The position numbers and the translations under genes are program-made. The notes below the pieces were generated by a model. The model saw only the letters and a list, made by a program, of their open reading frames with translations, had not been told where the DNA came from and did no database searches. Of a stretch of 64,000 nt of DNA, positions 1 to 12,200 are shown piece after piece. Origin of the DNA: Symbiotaphrina buchneri (taxonomy: Eukaryota; Ascomycota; Symbiotaphrinales; Symbiotaphrinaceae); assembly GCA_001599915.1 (NCBI GenBank), contig BCIG01000024.1:186001-250000 (forward strand). Reading direction: 5' to 3'. How positions within the stretch are numbered: position 1 is the stretch's first letter; each line of letters begins with the position of its first letter.

Positions 1-1187
1 TGGCGTTAGCCAGGGCGAAGTTACCCTGCTCCCACAGGGGGCGGTCGAACTTGGTGTACAGGACCTGCAGCAGGCGGCTGTTGATGTACGTGAGCAGGTA
101 CTTCTCGCTCCACTCGAGCCCGAACGTGTTGAACCCGCTCGACCACGTCGTGTGCAGCGCCTGGTGCTTGACGTTGGTCCGCCACCACCCGTCGTTGGCC
201 GAGTTCGGCCCCCAGTGCAGCGCGGAGCTCGCAATGTCGTTGCCCCCTTGCGCGTACGTGTAGTTGTTCCCCCGCGATTCCAAGATGTCAATCTCCCCCG
301 ATGCGGGCCAGTCCCCGTAGATGTTGGTCTCCGGCAGCATCCAGATCGCGGGCCAGAGCCAGTCACCTTGAGGCAACTTGGCGGTCACTTCTACACGACC
401 GTATTTGATCATCGCACTCTTCTTGGTGTTGAGACGGGCCGATTTGACGGGGTTCACGATGGTGCCGTTGGTCGTGTTGGTGACTGCAATACAGTCCGTC
501 ATGACGGTAGAGGTGCAGAGGCCGCTGGCGGTGAGATTGATGATGCTGTTACTGTTGATGAGGTCTTCATCCTGGAGTGTTGGTTTGATATATAACATGC
601 CATTCTGGACAAAGGCGTTGTCGTCGGAATCGGTGGTCATTTCGAACTGGCCGTTACTGTGAAAGGGTCAGCATGGTCGTTGTGAAAGCAACATGTGAAA
701 TAGCGTACCCATAACCGCCGACTTCCACCTCCCTGGTCCAGATACTGGGATCCAAGCCGTCGGAGAAGTTCTCAATATTCAGCACTGAGCAGTCCTCGTG
801 GTTCACCACCGATGCAATACCGTCCCAGATCAGGAATCCCGCTATGCCCAAGCCACAGAACAACCCTATGAGGGGAATTATAGTGACCCATTTCTCCCTC
901 GGATCCTTCTTCTTCAACCAAGGCTTCTCGACCTCACCCTTCCGGATCCTCCTCGAGTGGAAATATCGTTGAGTAGGCGGCGCAAAGTGTGGTAGAGCTG
1001 AAGATGATTCTTGGGATGATGGAGCTTGAGATATATATGGTGATGCAAAAGGGTTGGTTCCACCGACAGAAGGCGCAGGAGTTATTGCATTCACATCCCC
1101 GAAAGGCGAAGAATCAGGTGTGCTTGGCCGACGGGGAGCCTCTTCATTTGTCGTGTCGGTCGATGTGATGGTGTGGGTTTGAGCCAT
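1..1187 (-). CDS. GH16 family type II membrane glucanase/transglycosylase, 3' end cut by window edge
   Basis: Exons by eye: 1187-709 and 656-<1, with a 52-nt GT-AG intron (donor GTACGC, acceptor CACAG). The protein starts with about 110 polar, Ser/Pro-rich cytosolic residues, then one membrane anchor (WVTIIPLIGLFCGLGIAGFL) and a lumenal/outer catalytic domain. After the intron the reading is GNGQFEMTTDSDDN, then WPAIWMLPE and GEIDILES, the GH16 active site in which the first Glu of E-I-D-x-x-E is the nucleophile and the last the acid/base. Known role of the family: hydrolysis or transfer on beta-1,3(4)-glucans; a single N-terminal anchor fits a secretory-pathway or plasma-membrane enzyme acting on wall glucan. 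It is not of the Kre6/Skn1 sequence type. About 378 residues are visible; the C-terminal part lies outside the window. Confidence 0.9.
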
Positions 1188-1874
1188 GATGTTGGTAGGA
1201 GCCCTTCTTCCTCACCCCGGGTGGTGAAGAGTGAAGCTGATGACCCGAATATGAGTGGCCGTCCCGCGGTAAGTGGAAAGATGACCGAACGATGCGGATT
1301 CTAGCCCTTTAACAGAGGATTAAACCTTCAGATGTACGGCCTCGGACGTGGTGAGTAGGTTCGCAGGCAACTTCAGGTCTGGAGAGGGGTGCCAGGATGG
1401 ACAGGATAGGCTATTTGTGGAAAGATATAACCAAAGCCCAGATTACGACACAGTCCGGTGGGCTAGAAGCTCGTATTAGAAGGAATTGAGGCCGGGAAAG
1501 ACCGCAGCTGAACCATGCACGCGGCAATGGACGTATAAGTGATTGACTGAATGTATCCCTTGGCGATAGGTGTTGAATGCAGATATTCGGAACCTGACCA
1601 AACGAAACCCGTACAATATTGATGGCGAGCCTGATCAGAGGAGTGTTCGAGGTTTTGTGCGATGTTGAAGGTGGCACGGCAGGATGGCTAGATAGTGCTA
1701 GGCAGAAGAGCCAGTAAGTGCAGACTCAACTGCCAGGATACGGTAGTTCGATAGCTAATTCTAGATTGTTTCCAGGTGCTGATCGTTTCCCGACGTCGTG
1801 CAGACAATTAATCTCATCCAATGGCCGACGAGGACGAGGGAGCCAGACTGATCCATGTACAGCAAAGCGCTCCA

Positions 1875-1916
1875 GACCCTGACAACTCACTTCCCGACCC
1901 TGACAACTCACTTCCC
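1875..1916. repeat. Two perfect tandem copies of a 21-bp unit
   Basis: The unit GACCCTGACAACTCACTTCCC occurs at 1875-1895 and again at 1896-1916, followed by a partial third copy (GACC). Twenty-one is a multiple of three, so minus-strand open frames run through it as a seven-residue repeat, but nothing else supports those frames as genes. Confidence 0.9.
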
Positions 1917-2245
1917 GACCCAGCAACTGATGCAGGGTCGGGACCAAAGTGGGTGCAACCCATTCTGTCCAAGCTTGACTCCATCCGGCGGGGAGGCGAT
2001 TGGGCTCGAGATGTCTGGGTCGTTTGGGAGGAGCGCTGACGGGGCAGCCGGGGCAGATGGGGCCGGGAATGCACGTTGACAAGGGCGACGGGCGGTCCTG
2101 ACGGAGCACGGGCCCCAAACCTGGCACGCTTTCGGATCTTTGCCCAGACCCGCACCTTTCTCTTTCTGGTGCAGCGCGTAGATTTGTGCAATGGAAACGG
2201 CTCAGCCGAGCCGAAGCTAGGCCATTGCCGGCCGGGAACGAACAA

Positions 2246-2275
2246 GGATTTGCTGGGATTTGCTTGGATTTGCTG
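2246..2275. repeat. Three tandem copies of a 10-bp unit
   Basis: GGATTTGCTG, GGATTTGCTT and GGATTTGCTG follow one another without a gap, then a partial copy (GGATG). Non-coding context. Confidence 0.85.
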
Positions 2276-3802
2276 GGATGTGGTGTGACGCCTTCTGCCA
2301 AGCTTTTCCAAACGTGCGTTAAGCTCTTTCTTTCCCTTCCTTTTTCCCCGATACCGTCAAACACGCGGATTTCGTCTCATCTTTTCACTGCCTCACCAGA
2401 GTCAGAAGGTACTTACGTGCGTAGCCCGGAATGGAATCGCTGTATCATTTTGACGTACATCTGCCGATAGAATTGGAAGTCATCAATTGCCCGTCTTTGG
2501 TCGATATGAAATGCGAGTACATTTCAGCCCGTGGATCCTGCATTTTCGTCGCTGTCGTGTTTGCATGCGCTTGCATGTGTCTTGGTGTAACATGTTCGGG
2601 TTCAATATCATTATGCTTCCAATAAAATTCGGTCCCCCAATACCAGCATGTTTTGCTTGTCCAACGTGGGCTTGGCTGTCATGCATCCTGTCAATAATGC
2701 ATTGGGTTCCGTGCCAATAATAGAATTCTCGACGTCGTGAAACTATAGGTTGTTGTGATATTGGCAAGGCTGGCGAAGGTCTCCGTCGGCCGGACCACGC
2801 AAAACTTATAGAGTTCATTAGTGACGACATGTCTCATGCATTTATAGTCGACTGATTTGATGAGCTGCTGAATAACACTCATCCAGCACAATTACCCTTA
2901 CATTGCAAGGTTTTCTGCCAAGTGTCAATGCCGTTGTGCGTTACTGCCCCGGCCCTTATCTAGCAACTTTGCGGTTCGGAAGACCGAAAGCTGGACGGAG
3001 TATGCGCGGCGTTGGCATTTGCTCGGGGCAAATCGCGAATGATGAATGTAAAATTGAGTCTCTGGAGTAACGCCGCGCATTGATGACTGAATGTGTGTCT
3101 CCAGTATACACTTCCACATGAAAGAGGTAGTAAGTTGGTCAGCATAGAAAAGGCTTCAGGATCAAGGAACAGGAGTGAATATCTGCTGATGTGACACAAA
3201 GGGTGGACCTTCAGGGGTTCAGGGGCGGTCCGATATCCGTACGAAACGTCACAGTCAATCGCGGTCCACAATTTGATTTCTCCACGCGGCTCCACAGCCT
3301 GGATAGGATGCCAATGAACCCATTTGTCTCCTGTCCCAGGCCTGTTTTCCATGCGTGAGATATGTCACTCAGGCGTCAATGACTATTACATGGGCGAAGT
3401 CTTTGCCTGCTTGCCCAGCGGTAAGCCACTCCAAGATATCAGTGTTCAAAATTCGGCCTGTATTAGTCGAACTGCGCTGAACTTGCTCAACGTTTGCTTG
3501 CTTCATGGCTGCCCGACTGCGGCTAAACATCGATACATTTCACATGTCACATTGGATGAGAAGGCGCCAAAGTAAGACAATGCAAAAGCAAGGCATGGAG
3601 CCACGGCATTTGAGACATGGCGCATGCACGATGCAAAATTATTATGCTAGCAGCTCCGAATTTTCCAAACTGAGGTTTGCGCGTATACGTGGTACAATAC
3701 CATGGACATGAACTGTAACTGGCTGCGGATATGAAGCTACCAACGTCCGGGCGGTTGCAGCTGGCGCAGGTGGCCGAATCTGGACTTCTACCCCTTCCTG
3801 AC

Positions 3803-3822
3803 CGGCCATTGTACAATGGCCG
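3803..3822. repeat. 20-bp perfect palindrome
   Basis: The sequence CGGCCATTGTACAATGGCCG equals its own reverse complement. Two imperfect relatives around the same GTACAAT core lie nearby (about 3691-3705 and 3847-3860). It could be a protein-binding site or a remnant of inverted repeats; no function is assigned. Confidence 0.8.
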
Positions 3823-5396
3823 CAGAGTTGATTGCGGATGTGAAGTGGTACAATTGTCCATATGCGTGGTCCTGCATGGAGAGGGCACGTTGAAACAGCC
3901 CTTGTCTTAGAATAGAGCAGTCGGCAAACCTGCCCATGCACGAATTCCGCCAAAGAACAGGTTGCACAGAATATTGCTGACTTGGACAGAATGAGACCTG
4001 GGGGTCAAGAATGGGGATGTCCTCGGCCTCATATCAAGCCGAACAGAGTCCTGCCCATCCGTGCGGCACTAATTAATTTGGGTGCCCATATGATGGGATG
4101 TTTTGAAATGCTACGTACGAAGCAACGACCTTAACATTCAAGGAACGGAAGAACGGCTGCTAGCAGACATCTGTAACATTTCGAAGTGGATAGTCATTCC
4201 CTCAGGAAGGGAGTAGCTCCATAAGGTATATTCATGTCAATTGGCCTCAATCGGGAATCTTCGAGAAGCAGAACATCTCTCGGACCGAGATAGCCTAAAG
4301 CAAAATGGGATCTAGCGATGAGGAGGAAGAGATCTGAGATCTTCGCGTGGCTTTAAAAGTTTAAATTCACGTAGGGCTGAGCGAGGCCAAGCCGGCATCC
4401 GGCATCCTGGGCGGTTCGCTGGTCATATTCCCGCTCCTCTCTCTTGAGACCTTCCTCTAGCAACGAACCCCCAAGCCCCGTTGGATCTCGTTAGAGAAAG
4501 CATTGACATTTTCGGCCGAGTTAACGAGGTATTCTGACCCAGAATCTTGGGTCAAAGTTTTCTCCTGGAAATCAAATGCGGGCGCTGCGCACCATTTTGC
4601 GTTAGCCCAGTGACGTGCTTTTACCAGATCCGGCGATTTGGGATCTCAAGGAACGTGATGTTACTGTCAACCGCTCTTCGGCATGCACTTGTCGGTAGAA
4701 GCGAAAATGTCTTCCGCCGCTCTGGGCTATGAGTCCGTACTGTCACACCAGGAGCTACCGCCTGTCTGACGGAGACTGCTTTATACCCCATGTTAACTCC
4801 GCTCCATGATGATGCAAGGGGTTTGTATCCGGCGTAGCGTCGCCACGAGAGGACTCCGAGAGTTATGCCTGTCTGTGCTGTGACCCGATGCTGTCTCTTC
4901 TTTTTTGGCTGACCATGTGCACTGCTTAATCCCGCGTGCTCATGAGATATGCTTTACCAGCAGCTCGGACACTTGGGAACTGTCTTCGAGGCTAAGGCAT
5001 CCGTGCAGTCGGCGGCTAATCCAGGAGACACTGCCAGATGCATACATGGCATGCATCAACTGAAGATGGCTTGCAGCCGATTCGATATTCCTACATTCGC
5101 TCAGGCCTCGTTCTTCCCAAACTGTCTTTTCCTTTCACTTATGCTTTCTGTCCTCAACATGGCTTTTGCGCCGAGCTGGTGAACCTCTCCGAAGGTCTCC
5201 GAGTCCATGGTTTCAATGTCTTCTATCTACCAACTCGTCCTAGTTCAAGTGTTCATCTCGTGGCGCGTCATGTCAGAAACTATAGATATAGATAGACCCT
5301 TGCTCCGCTTTCTGGTTGCCGATCATCTGAGCTTTATACCATTATTCACATCACGACTGATCTCATCTTGGACCCGTTACCGGGCCCGTTGCCGCG

Positions 5397-8228
5397 ATGG
5401 CACTCAAAGACTTGTTCAAGAGTCATACTATGAAATCCCAGCAGGGACAAAGCTCGTCACACATCTCTGAGAAGCCTACCAATATCTCAACGGATTCACC
5501 ATCAGCAACAGACCACAGGTCGTCTGCGGAAACCCGACCTGAAGATACCCAAGTGCAACAATATGGACCGTCCAGAACCTCGCACTTGTCGGATCGCTCG
5601 ACCCACAGCTCCGGCTTCTTTGACGAAGTCAAGTTTGAGATTATGGTCAATTATTTATACCAACAACAGGCGTCCCGTCTTTGGGTCGGCGATGCTGCTG
5701 GCGAAGTTGAGGGGGTCCTCCTACGAAAATCTAAAGGCCATTATTTGGCGTGCCCGCCTGAACTTTCAGCCACAAAGTTCGCTACTGCAATATCCGCTTT
5801 GAACGTGCATGTATGCTAGCCGTACCGTATTTACTCCTTCGTATCTAACCGGTTTTCATAGGTTGCTATGACCATCAACTCCCGGGTTATCAAAACATTT
5901 CTGCAATGGACCCCCGACGCACTAGACGTTCCCCTAAGAAATGGTCTCCATGTCCAAATCCTGCCTACCATGGAGGATCTCCCAAGAGCTCGGAAGCATC
6001 AATTCGCTGCATTCATTGCCCAGGACTCGCTCCTCGTCGTGTGGGATGATGAACCCCTTCATATTGTTGAACGAGCCATGCACATTGAGTTGGATCTTAT
6101 GGAGCTCGTCTGGCAAGCAGACGAAGCCACCGATGTTGAGGAGAAGATAGAGATCGATAACGGAGGATACCAATTGGACGAGGAGAGTGGATTTCCCGCT
6201 CCGCAAGAAAGACCAACCATGCTCTTGAATACTATCCTAGTATCCTTCACTTTGGCTATGGTCGTTACAGCTCTAGGAGCTGGTTGGAGGCAGATTGCAG
6301 CCGAGATCGCTGTAGACGGAAACTACATTCGCCTCGCATTTGTGGTTTTAACGCCGATCCAAATATTCTTCACATTGGTATGTTTTACTTTCTCGTCGTG
6401 GTCGCAATGATCAGATCTAGGACGGTCATTAACTGCTCCAACAGTTCTTCGCACAGGTCATAGTCGGTGGCATAGCTCAATGTATCGGCCCCGTGAGACA
6501 GATGACTATGAATTCGAAGTTCTACTCAGCCAAACCTCCTCATCGGTTACATACACCTACTCTCCCCCACGTCACCATTCAATGTCCTGTATACAAGGAG
6601 GGCCTGCATTCCGTGATAGCCCCTACCGTTCGATCAATCAAGGAAGCGATCTCTACCTATGAGCTCCAAGGCGGTTCGGCAAACATCTTCATCAATGACG
6701 ATGGCCTTCAGATCATAGATGAGGAAGAACGTCGTGCACGGATTGACTACTACACCGACAACAATATCGGATGGGTTGCAAGACCTAAACACGGAGAGAA
6801 TGGCTTCCAACGCAAGGGCAAATTCAAGAAGGTAGGTAAATGATTGATTTAAACTAAAGACCATGTGACGGGCACTGACTCTTGCTTCAGGCTTCCAATA
6901 TGAACTACGCTCTGATGGTGTCCTGTAAAGTGGAGGAGAAATCGGCACTCATAGACCGGCCAAGCAGCTGGTCCCAGGAAGATGAAACTGCCGCGTACGA
7001 CCGCTGCCTCAAGGAAGTCCTCGAAGAAGAAGAAGGCCGTGCTTGGGCTGACGGCAATATCCGCATCGGCGATTACATATTGCTGATTGACTCTGACACT
7101 CGTGTTCCGGCAGATTGCCTGCTGGATGCTGCCAGCGAGATGGAACAGTCTCCTGAAGTTGGCATTATGCAATTCTCTTCTGGTGTGATGCAAGTTGTGA
7201 ACAGTTACTTTGAGAACGGCATCACTTTTTTCACAAACCTGATCTACACTGCCATCCGTTATACAGTGTCCAATGGGGATGTTGCTCCTTTCGTCGGCCA
7301 CAATGCGATCTTGCGCTGGTCTGCTATCCAGCAAGTTGCTCATATAGACGAAGATGGGTATGAAAAGTTTTGGTCCGAGTCCCACGTCTCAGAAGACTTC
7401 GATATGTCGCTCCGCCTCCAATGTGAAGGGTATATTATCCGGTTAGCCGCATGGGCAGGCGATGGCTTCAAGGAGGGCGTCTCTCTGACTGTCTATGACG
7501 AGCTTGCACGTTGGGAGAAGTACGCATATGGCTGCAACGAACTACTATTCCACCCCATCCGCTTTTGGCCCATCCGTGGGCCGTTTACTCCGTTGTTTAG
7601 ACGATTCTTGTTCTCCCAAGTTCGCTTCACTTCGAAGGTCACTGTGCTGGCTTGTATTGGCACTTACTACGCCATCGGCTCTGCATGGATCCTAACAACC
7701 GCCAACTATTTCGCCGTCGGCTTCTGGAACGGATATCTGGACAAATACTACATCGACTCCTGGAAGGTCTGGTTCAGCATCGTGATCGTCTTCAACGGGC
7801 TGGGCAACATCTCGCTGGCCGCCATGCGCTACCGGACAGGGGAGAAAGCCTTCTTCGCATCGCTCCTCGAGAACTTCAAGTGGGTGCTCATGCTGGCCAT
7901 CTTCCTGGGCGGGCTGTCGTTGCACATCTCCCAGGCGCTGCTCTCGCACATGTTCGAGATCGACATGACGTGGGGCGCCACGGCCAAGGAGGCCGAGTTC
8001 TCCAACTTCTTCATCGAGGTGCCCAAGGTCCTGCGCAAGTTCAAATGGAGCTTCGGCTTCGCGCTGCTGGCCGTCGTCACGATGATTGTGCTGGCCACCG
8101 CGAGCTTCGTACCCCACAGCTGGAACATCAAGGATTTTGTGGCTATTTTACCGCTTTCTACCGTCACTGTCAGCCATATGTTGCTGCCTATCGCACTCAA
8201 CCCTGCTTTGATGACCTTTTCATGGTGA
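5397..8228 (+). CDS. Family 2 glycosyltransferase, polysaccharide-synthase type
   Basis: Four exons: 5397-5810, 5862-6377, 6445-6831, 6891-8228; all junctions are GT-AG and in phase, giving about 884 residues. After a Ser-rich N-terminus come two membrane segments (LLNTILVSFTLAMVVTALGAG and LAFVVLTPIQIFFTLFF). The GT2 core follows: VTIQCPVYKEG, a nucleotide-binding Asp region (IFINDDG), the DxD-type LLIDSDTR, the acid/base motif SEDFD, and ELARWEKYAYG, which takes the place of QxxRW. At least four more membrane helices end the protein. Such processive synthases make a beta-glycan at the plasma membrane and push it outward. It resembles the filamentous-fungal GT2 group that includes ZtGT2/FgGT2, needed for hyphal growth on solid surfaces; that assignment is by recollection. 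The start ATG at 5397 is the first in frame; an inner ATG at 5430 is possible. Confidence 0.85.
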
Positions 8229-8470
8229 TGATGACGATGGTAATGATGAACACGATTTGCTCTTTATTTGTTTTACGAAGCGTGCATTGCGCTTTGCGCC
8301 AAGGACTGGGAATACCTGTGAGTGAAGGTTTGATCTGGGCGTTCTCTGTATGGCATTCAGGAGGCATGGAAGGGTCTGAAAAGTGGGTCAATGGGTGATC
8401 TCGTATTTCAAGCCATCGGCTGTACCAGGCCTAGCTAGACCTCTTCAAAAGAATAAACTGCAATCTACAA

Positions 8471-8521
8471 TGGTAATCGGTAATGGCACGACCCTGTATT
8501 TGGTAATTGTACGCCCCTCTC
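8471..8521 (+). repeat. Left terminal inverted repeat of the MITE (51 bp)
   Basis: Pairs with 8916-8966 at 49 of 51 positions. A smaller internal repetition of GGTAAT is visible within the first 20 bases. Confidence 0.88.
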
Positions 8522-8915
8522 ATACAAAACGGGGCGATTTGGTGGACCGTGCAGACTAATTCCACTTTGATATACGGATAGACATACAGATAGGTATGAG
8601 ATGTTATCCTGGATTAATTGATCAATCGGTTAATCAATCTGTCACTCATGGAGATAATACGGATAGATAGGATATAATACGATGTAGATATACAGATAGA
8701 TCTGATATATGCCGTCTTGGGTTATTGGTTGATCGATCCGTCCGTCACAAAGATCAACAGGACAGATGAGATACGATGTAGATATGCTACGATGTTAATA
8801 TACGGGCAGATAGATACGATACGATGCAGGTAGATGAGATATGCGGATATCTATGATACGATGTAGATAGATGAGATTGCAGATACCTAGGTACCTTATG
8901 TTACGATCAAAAGTT

Positions 8916-8966
8916 GAGAGGGGCGTGCAATTACCAAATACAGGGGCGTGCCATTACCGATTACCA
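8916..8966 (-). repeat. Right terminal inverted repeat of the MITE (51 bp)
   Basis: Reverse complement of 8471-8521 with two mismatches (at the 21st and 40th base from the end). Confidence 0.88.
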
Positions 8967-9277
8967 TCTACAATACCTTATTCCGTGCAGACGTGATTAA
9001 ACACACTCTTACAGAAGCTCCCGTTGTTATGTAATGCACAAGCCTTCTAGAAATCCCCCCCAACCGTACACCGGTAAGGAAATCAGGGCTGCATATCACA
9101 CATCATTAATGAAGCGTAGCTGGTGTTATGAAATACTCCAAGAATTTTAGGAACGCTCCACGTAGAAGAAGCTGTGGAAGACAGTATTTCAGCAAAATCA
9201 TTGTTATATACGCCCGCTTACGAAGGATATAGACATTCTCACATCTTGCGATTGGTGATCTATCAGCTATCGTAACA

Positions 9278-12200
9278 CTAAAATTCAGCCCTAAGAGTCA
9301 AATCCTCCTCTCTACTGCTTGTCCCCACCAGAATCCTGAACTTCCCTTCTACGGGCATGACCCAGTTCTGCCTCGCGGCGCTCCAATGACTCAAATCCTT
9401 CCTTGTCAGCTCGACACTCACGGTCTTGCTCTCCCCCGGCTGCAGCATCACCTTCTCGAACGCCCTCAGGACCTTCACGGGAAAGTCCACCTTGCTTCCC
9501 CCGGCAGCTTCGTCCGTAACATCGTCTGGGAAGGAGACGTACACCTGCACCACTTCCTGCCCGGCAAGCGAGCCTGTGTTTGTCACGTCCACGGAGATTG
9601 AGACGTGAGGCTCGTAGAGCGAAGGGTTTCCTCCTGGCCCGCCGCCTGCAGGTGAAAGGGGTTGAGCTGTCTCGTAGCCAGAGGGATATGGGTACGGTTG
9701 AGGTCCGGGATTTGCCTCCTCTAGATTGGAAATATAGGGGTAGATATGCTTTTTGATCGCTGTGAAATTCTCAGGGAAGAGACATTCCACCGCGCTTGGT
9801 ATCGTGGTATCATAAGTAGGGGGAGCTACCAAATGTGTGGCAGGCCTCGGGGAGGGAAGTAGACTCTTAGGTTTCAACTCCTTGAGCTGCAAATTGCCGA
9901 GCGAAAAGGTGGTGTATGACAGGCCAAAGCCGAACGGGAAGCGTGGCGAGATACCGGCGCGGTCGAAGTGTCTGTAGTCGATATAGAGGGTATCGTTGAG
10001 GTTCTGCTGCGGCACTGGTAGCGTATTTGGGTAGTACATGACTTGTGCACCAGGCCCGTAATCATCTAGGGATTTGCCAATGGTATACGGAAGCTTGCCG
10101 GATGGGTTATGGTCTCCGAAAAGGACGTCAACCTGACGATTTATCAGCACTTTTCCTTTCCCGCGTGAAAGCTGACAGGGTTGAACACGAACCAGAGCAT
10201 TGCCGCTCTCCTGACCTGGAAGATTGGCCATTACTACCGCTTTGATACCTGGCATATCAATCCACTTCTCGACAACCACTGGTCCGACGGAGTGTATGAC
10301 CACAATGGTCGCTCCTTCACCGCCGCCACAACCCTGTGCCACAGTCTGAACGAGTTCATCCCCACCTTTATTGAGGAAAAGATCATTCCGGTCGCCCTTT
10401 ATGCCATCCACGGCTATGTAGCCCTCTCCACTATTTGAATTAGCAAAGACAATGCAAATATCTTGATCCTGCAAGATCTCGGGAGCCTTTTTGAACGGCA
10501 CTTTGTTGGTCGGGAAGTCAGTGATGTAGACAAGCTCAGGATTGAAAGCATCCCTGAGAGCTTCAAGAGGAGTGATAAGGTGCGGATACTCGACAGTCCC
10601 ACTGCCCCAGCCTTGAGCAAGCCTGCCTGCAATGTCAGCATTGCGCGACTCAATGAGCGATCCCGCTAAACCTACGTGCCCTCATTACAGCCCCTATCAG
10701 GACATGCATTTGGTCCGTTCTTCGCTCCAGTGGCGTCTCACCAAAAATAGCAACCCTATAATTCGTCTCCTTCATTTTTCTTTCTTCCGGAGTCCATCCA
10801 TCCCGACGTAACGGCAAGATACTCTCCTCATTTTTAACTAGCACCGTGCCTTCCGCCGCTATTTTTCTAGCAATGTTACCATGGAAATCTTTTCCCTCAC
10901 CCTGTGCGTTGATGTGTTGGTTGACGACAGCTGTCTCATTACTGTCGCTTCCAGGATGCAACAGACCAATCTCGTCCTGTGTCCATGAAGAAAAGTTCGG
11001 GCCTTCATTAGGGTATTTCGCCTTGTCGTCTTGACCCGTCTGATAGTAAGCCGCCATGATGCGGGTCACCATGTCATTAAGACGCTCCAGTGGAAGTGTT
11101 CCATTCAAGACAGCCTTTGTGAGGTGGGGCCCCCAGAATGAAGCCCCGTCTGTCATTCTGAGGCCGTCGCCAGGCATGCTCATATCACTGTTTATTGTCA
11201 GCTTCACCGGACAAACGGACTAAGTATTAGCAGCACTGACAGGCCAGCTAATGCTGATGGGATACCGCTGCGTTGAGCGGCCCAGTCGCTCTGCACGAAT
11301 CCTTGGAACCCTAACTCGTCCTTCAAGAGACCATTCAGAAGCTTGCTGTTTCCACAAGCATAACTGGAAAAGTGTCAGTTACACTCAGCTTTGGCTTGCA
11401 TCTGATACGTACGACTGATTCACCATATTATACGAGCACATCACCGATCCCACTCCAGCTCTTACGCTCTCTGCGAATGGCCACATATATACCTCGTGCA
11501 AGGTCCGATCATCAACATTGGCAGATAGTGCATTTGGCAATCCCCACTCAAAAGCCTGCCTGAAGTGTTCTTGTTCGTTCAGAATGAAGTGCTTCGCGGT
11601 CCTGAGTTTTCTTTAGTCAAGACATCCGAGGATATGGTATACAGGGTGACCTACGCGATGACGCCCTCCTCTTGGACCCCGAGAATGGTATTTGCTGCCG
11701 CTAGGCCAGCAAGTACAGGGTCAGGCCCAAAGCCTTCCCAGTTACGCCCGCCCGCGGGCATCCGACCCAGGGGTCCCATGCTTGGTCCAAGCCAAACATT
11801 GACACCCTTAAGTCGCGCTTCTCCACCTATACCTCTGCCCCTGAGGTACATCAAATCCTTGTTCCAGGTAGCAGCTATAGTAATACCCGCCGGCCACGCA
11901 GTGATCTGATCAGCGAATCGGATACCAAGCGGTCCGTCTTGTAGGCAGAGGGCGGGAAAGCCGGAATGGGTGGTGCCAGTATTGCCCACGCATAAGTCCT
12001 GTTCCCATCCTGTGCCGGTGGTAATGTTCACTTTTTCCACCAGTGAAAGTTGTGACACGAGCTTCGCTGCCTTTTTGTATGATTCTTCCCAGGCGGGATC
12101 TGCTCCTCCTAGCGCTAGAGAATTGAGCTCCGTCAGCTTCCAGACTGATAGCAACCGACATTCAGCAGACTTACGCGTTGGGTACCAAGCAGGAGAATGT

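Larger units (their letters stand above)
1188..5396. other. 4.2-kb gene-free stretch between the divergent GH16 and GT2 genes
   Basis: No open frame here looks like a conserved protein and none can be spliced into one. It holds a two-copy 21-bp tandem repeat (1875-1916), a three-copy 10-bp repeat (2246-2275), and a 20-bp perfect palindrome (3803-3822). The 5' leaders and promoters of both flanking genes must lie within it. Otherwise I see nothing. Confidence 0.6.
8464..8973. mobile_element. Non-autonomous DNA transposon (MITE), 496 bp, with target-site duplication
   Basis: The element runs 8471-8966. Its ends, 8471-8521 and 8916-8966, are inverted repeats of 51 bp that match at 49 positions, beginning TGGTAATCGGTAATGGCACG. 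The directly repeated flanks TCTACAA (8464-8470 and 8967-8973) are a 7-bp target-site duplication; they share one more base if the terminal A is counted, giving 8 bp. The inside has no coding frame and is filled with AT-rich near-repeats around GATACGATGTAGATAG. The 7-8 bp duplication would suit a hAT-like or P-like transposase, but the end sequence does not let me name the superfamily. The near-identical ends suggest fairly recent movement. Confidence 0.88.
8229..9277. other. Gene-free interval between convergent GT2 and GH3 genes
   Basis: The stretch contains both 3' ends and, in its middle, the inverted-repeat element at 8471-8966. No protein or RNA gene was seen. Confidence 0.7.

Noticed and set aside
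1726-2364. Overlapping minus-strand frames of 165-212 codons with a seven-residue repeat
   Set aside because: They owe their length and repeat to the 21-bp tandem repeat and GC-rich sequence; no motif, no splice partner, low-complexity composition.
6849-7385. 178-codon minus-strand frame under the GT2 gene
   Set aside because: Shadow of the strongly conserved plus-strand exon.
10623-10675. Idea that the frame change in the beta-glucosidase is explained by the intron at this place
   Set aside because: This intron (donor GTAGGT, branch GCTGAC, acceptor CAG) joins GCNEGT to LAQGWGSG in the downstream frame, so it does not correct the change, which lies about 60 bases earlier.
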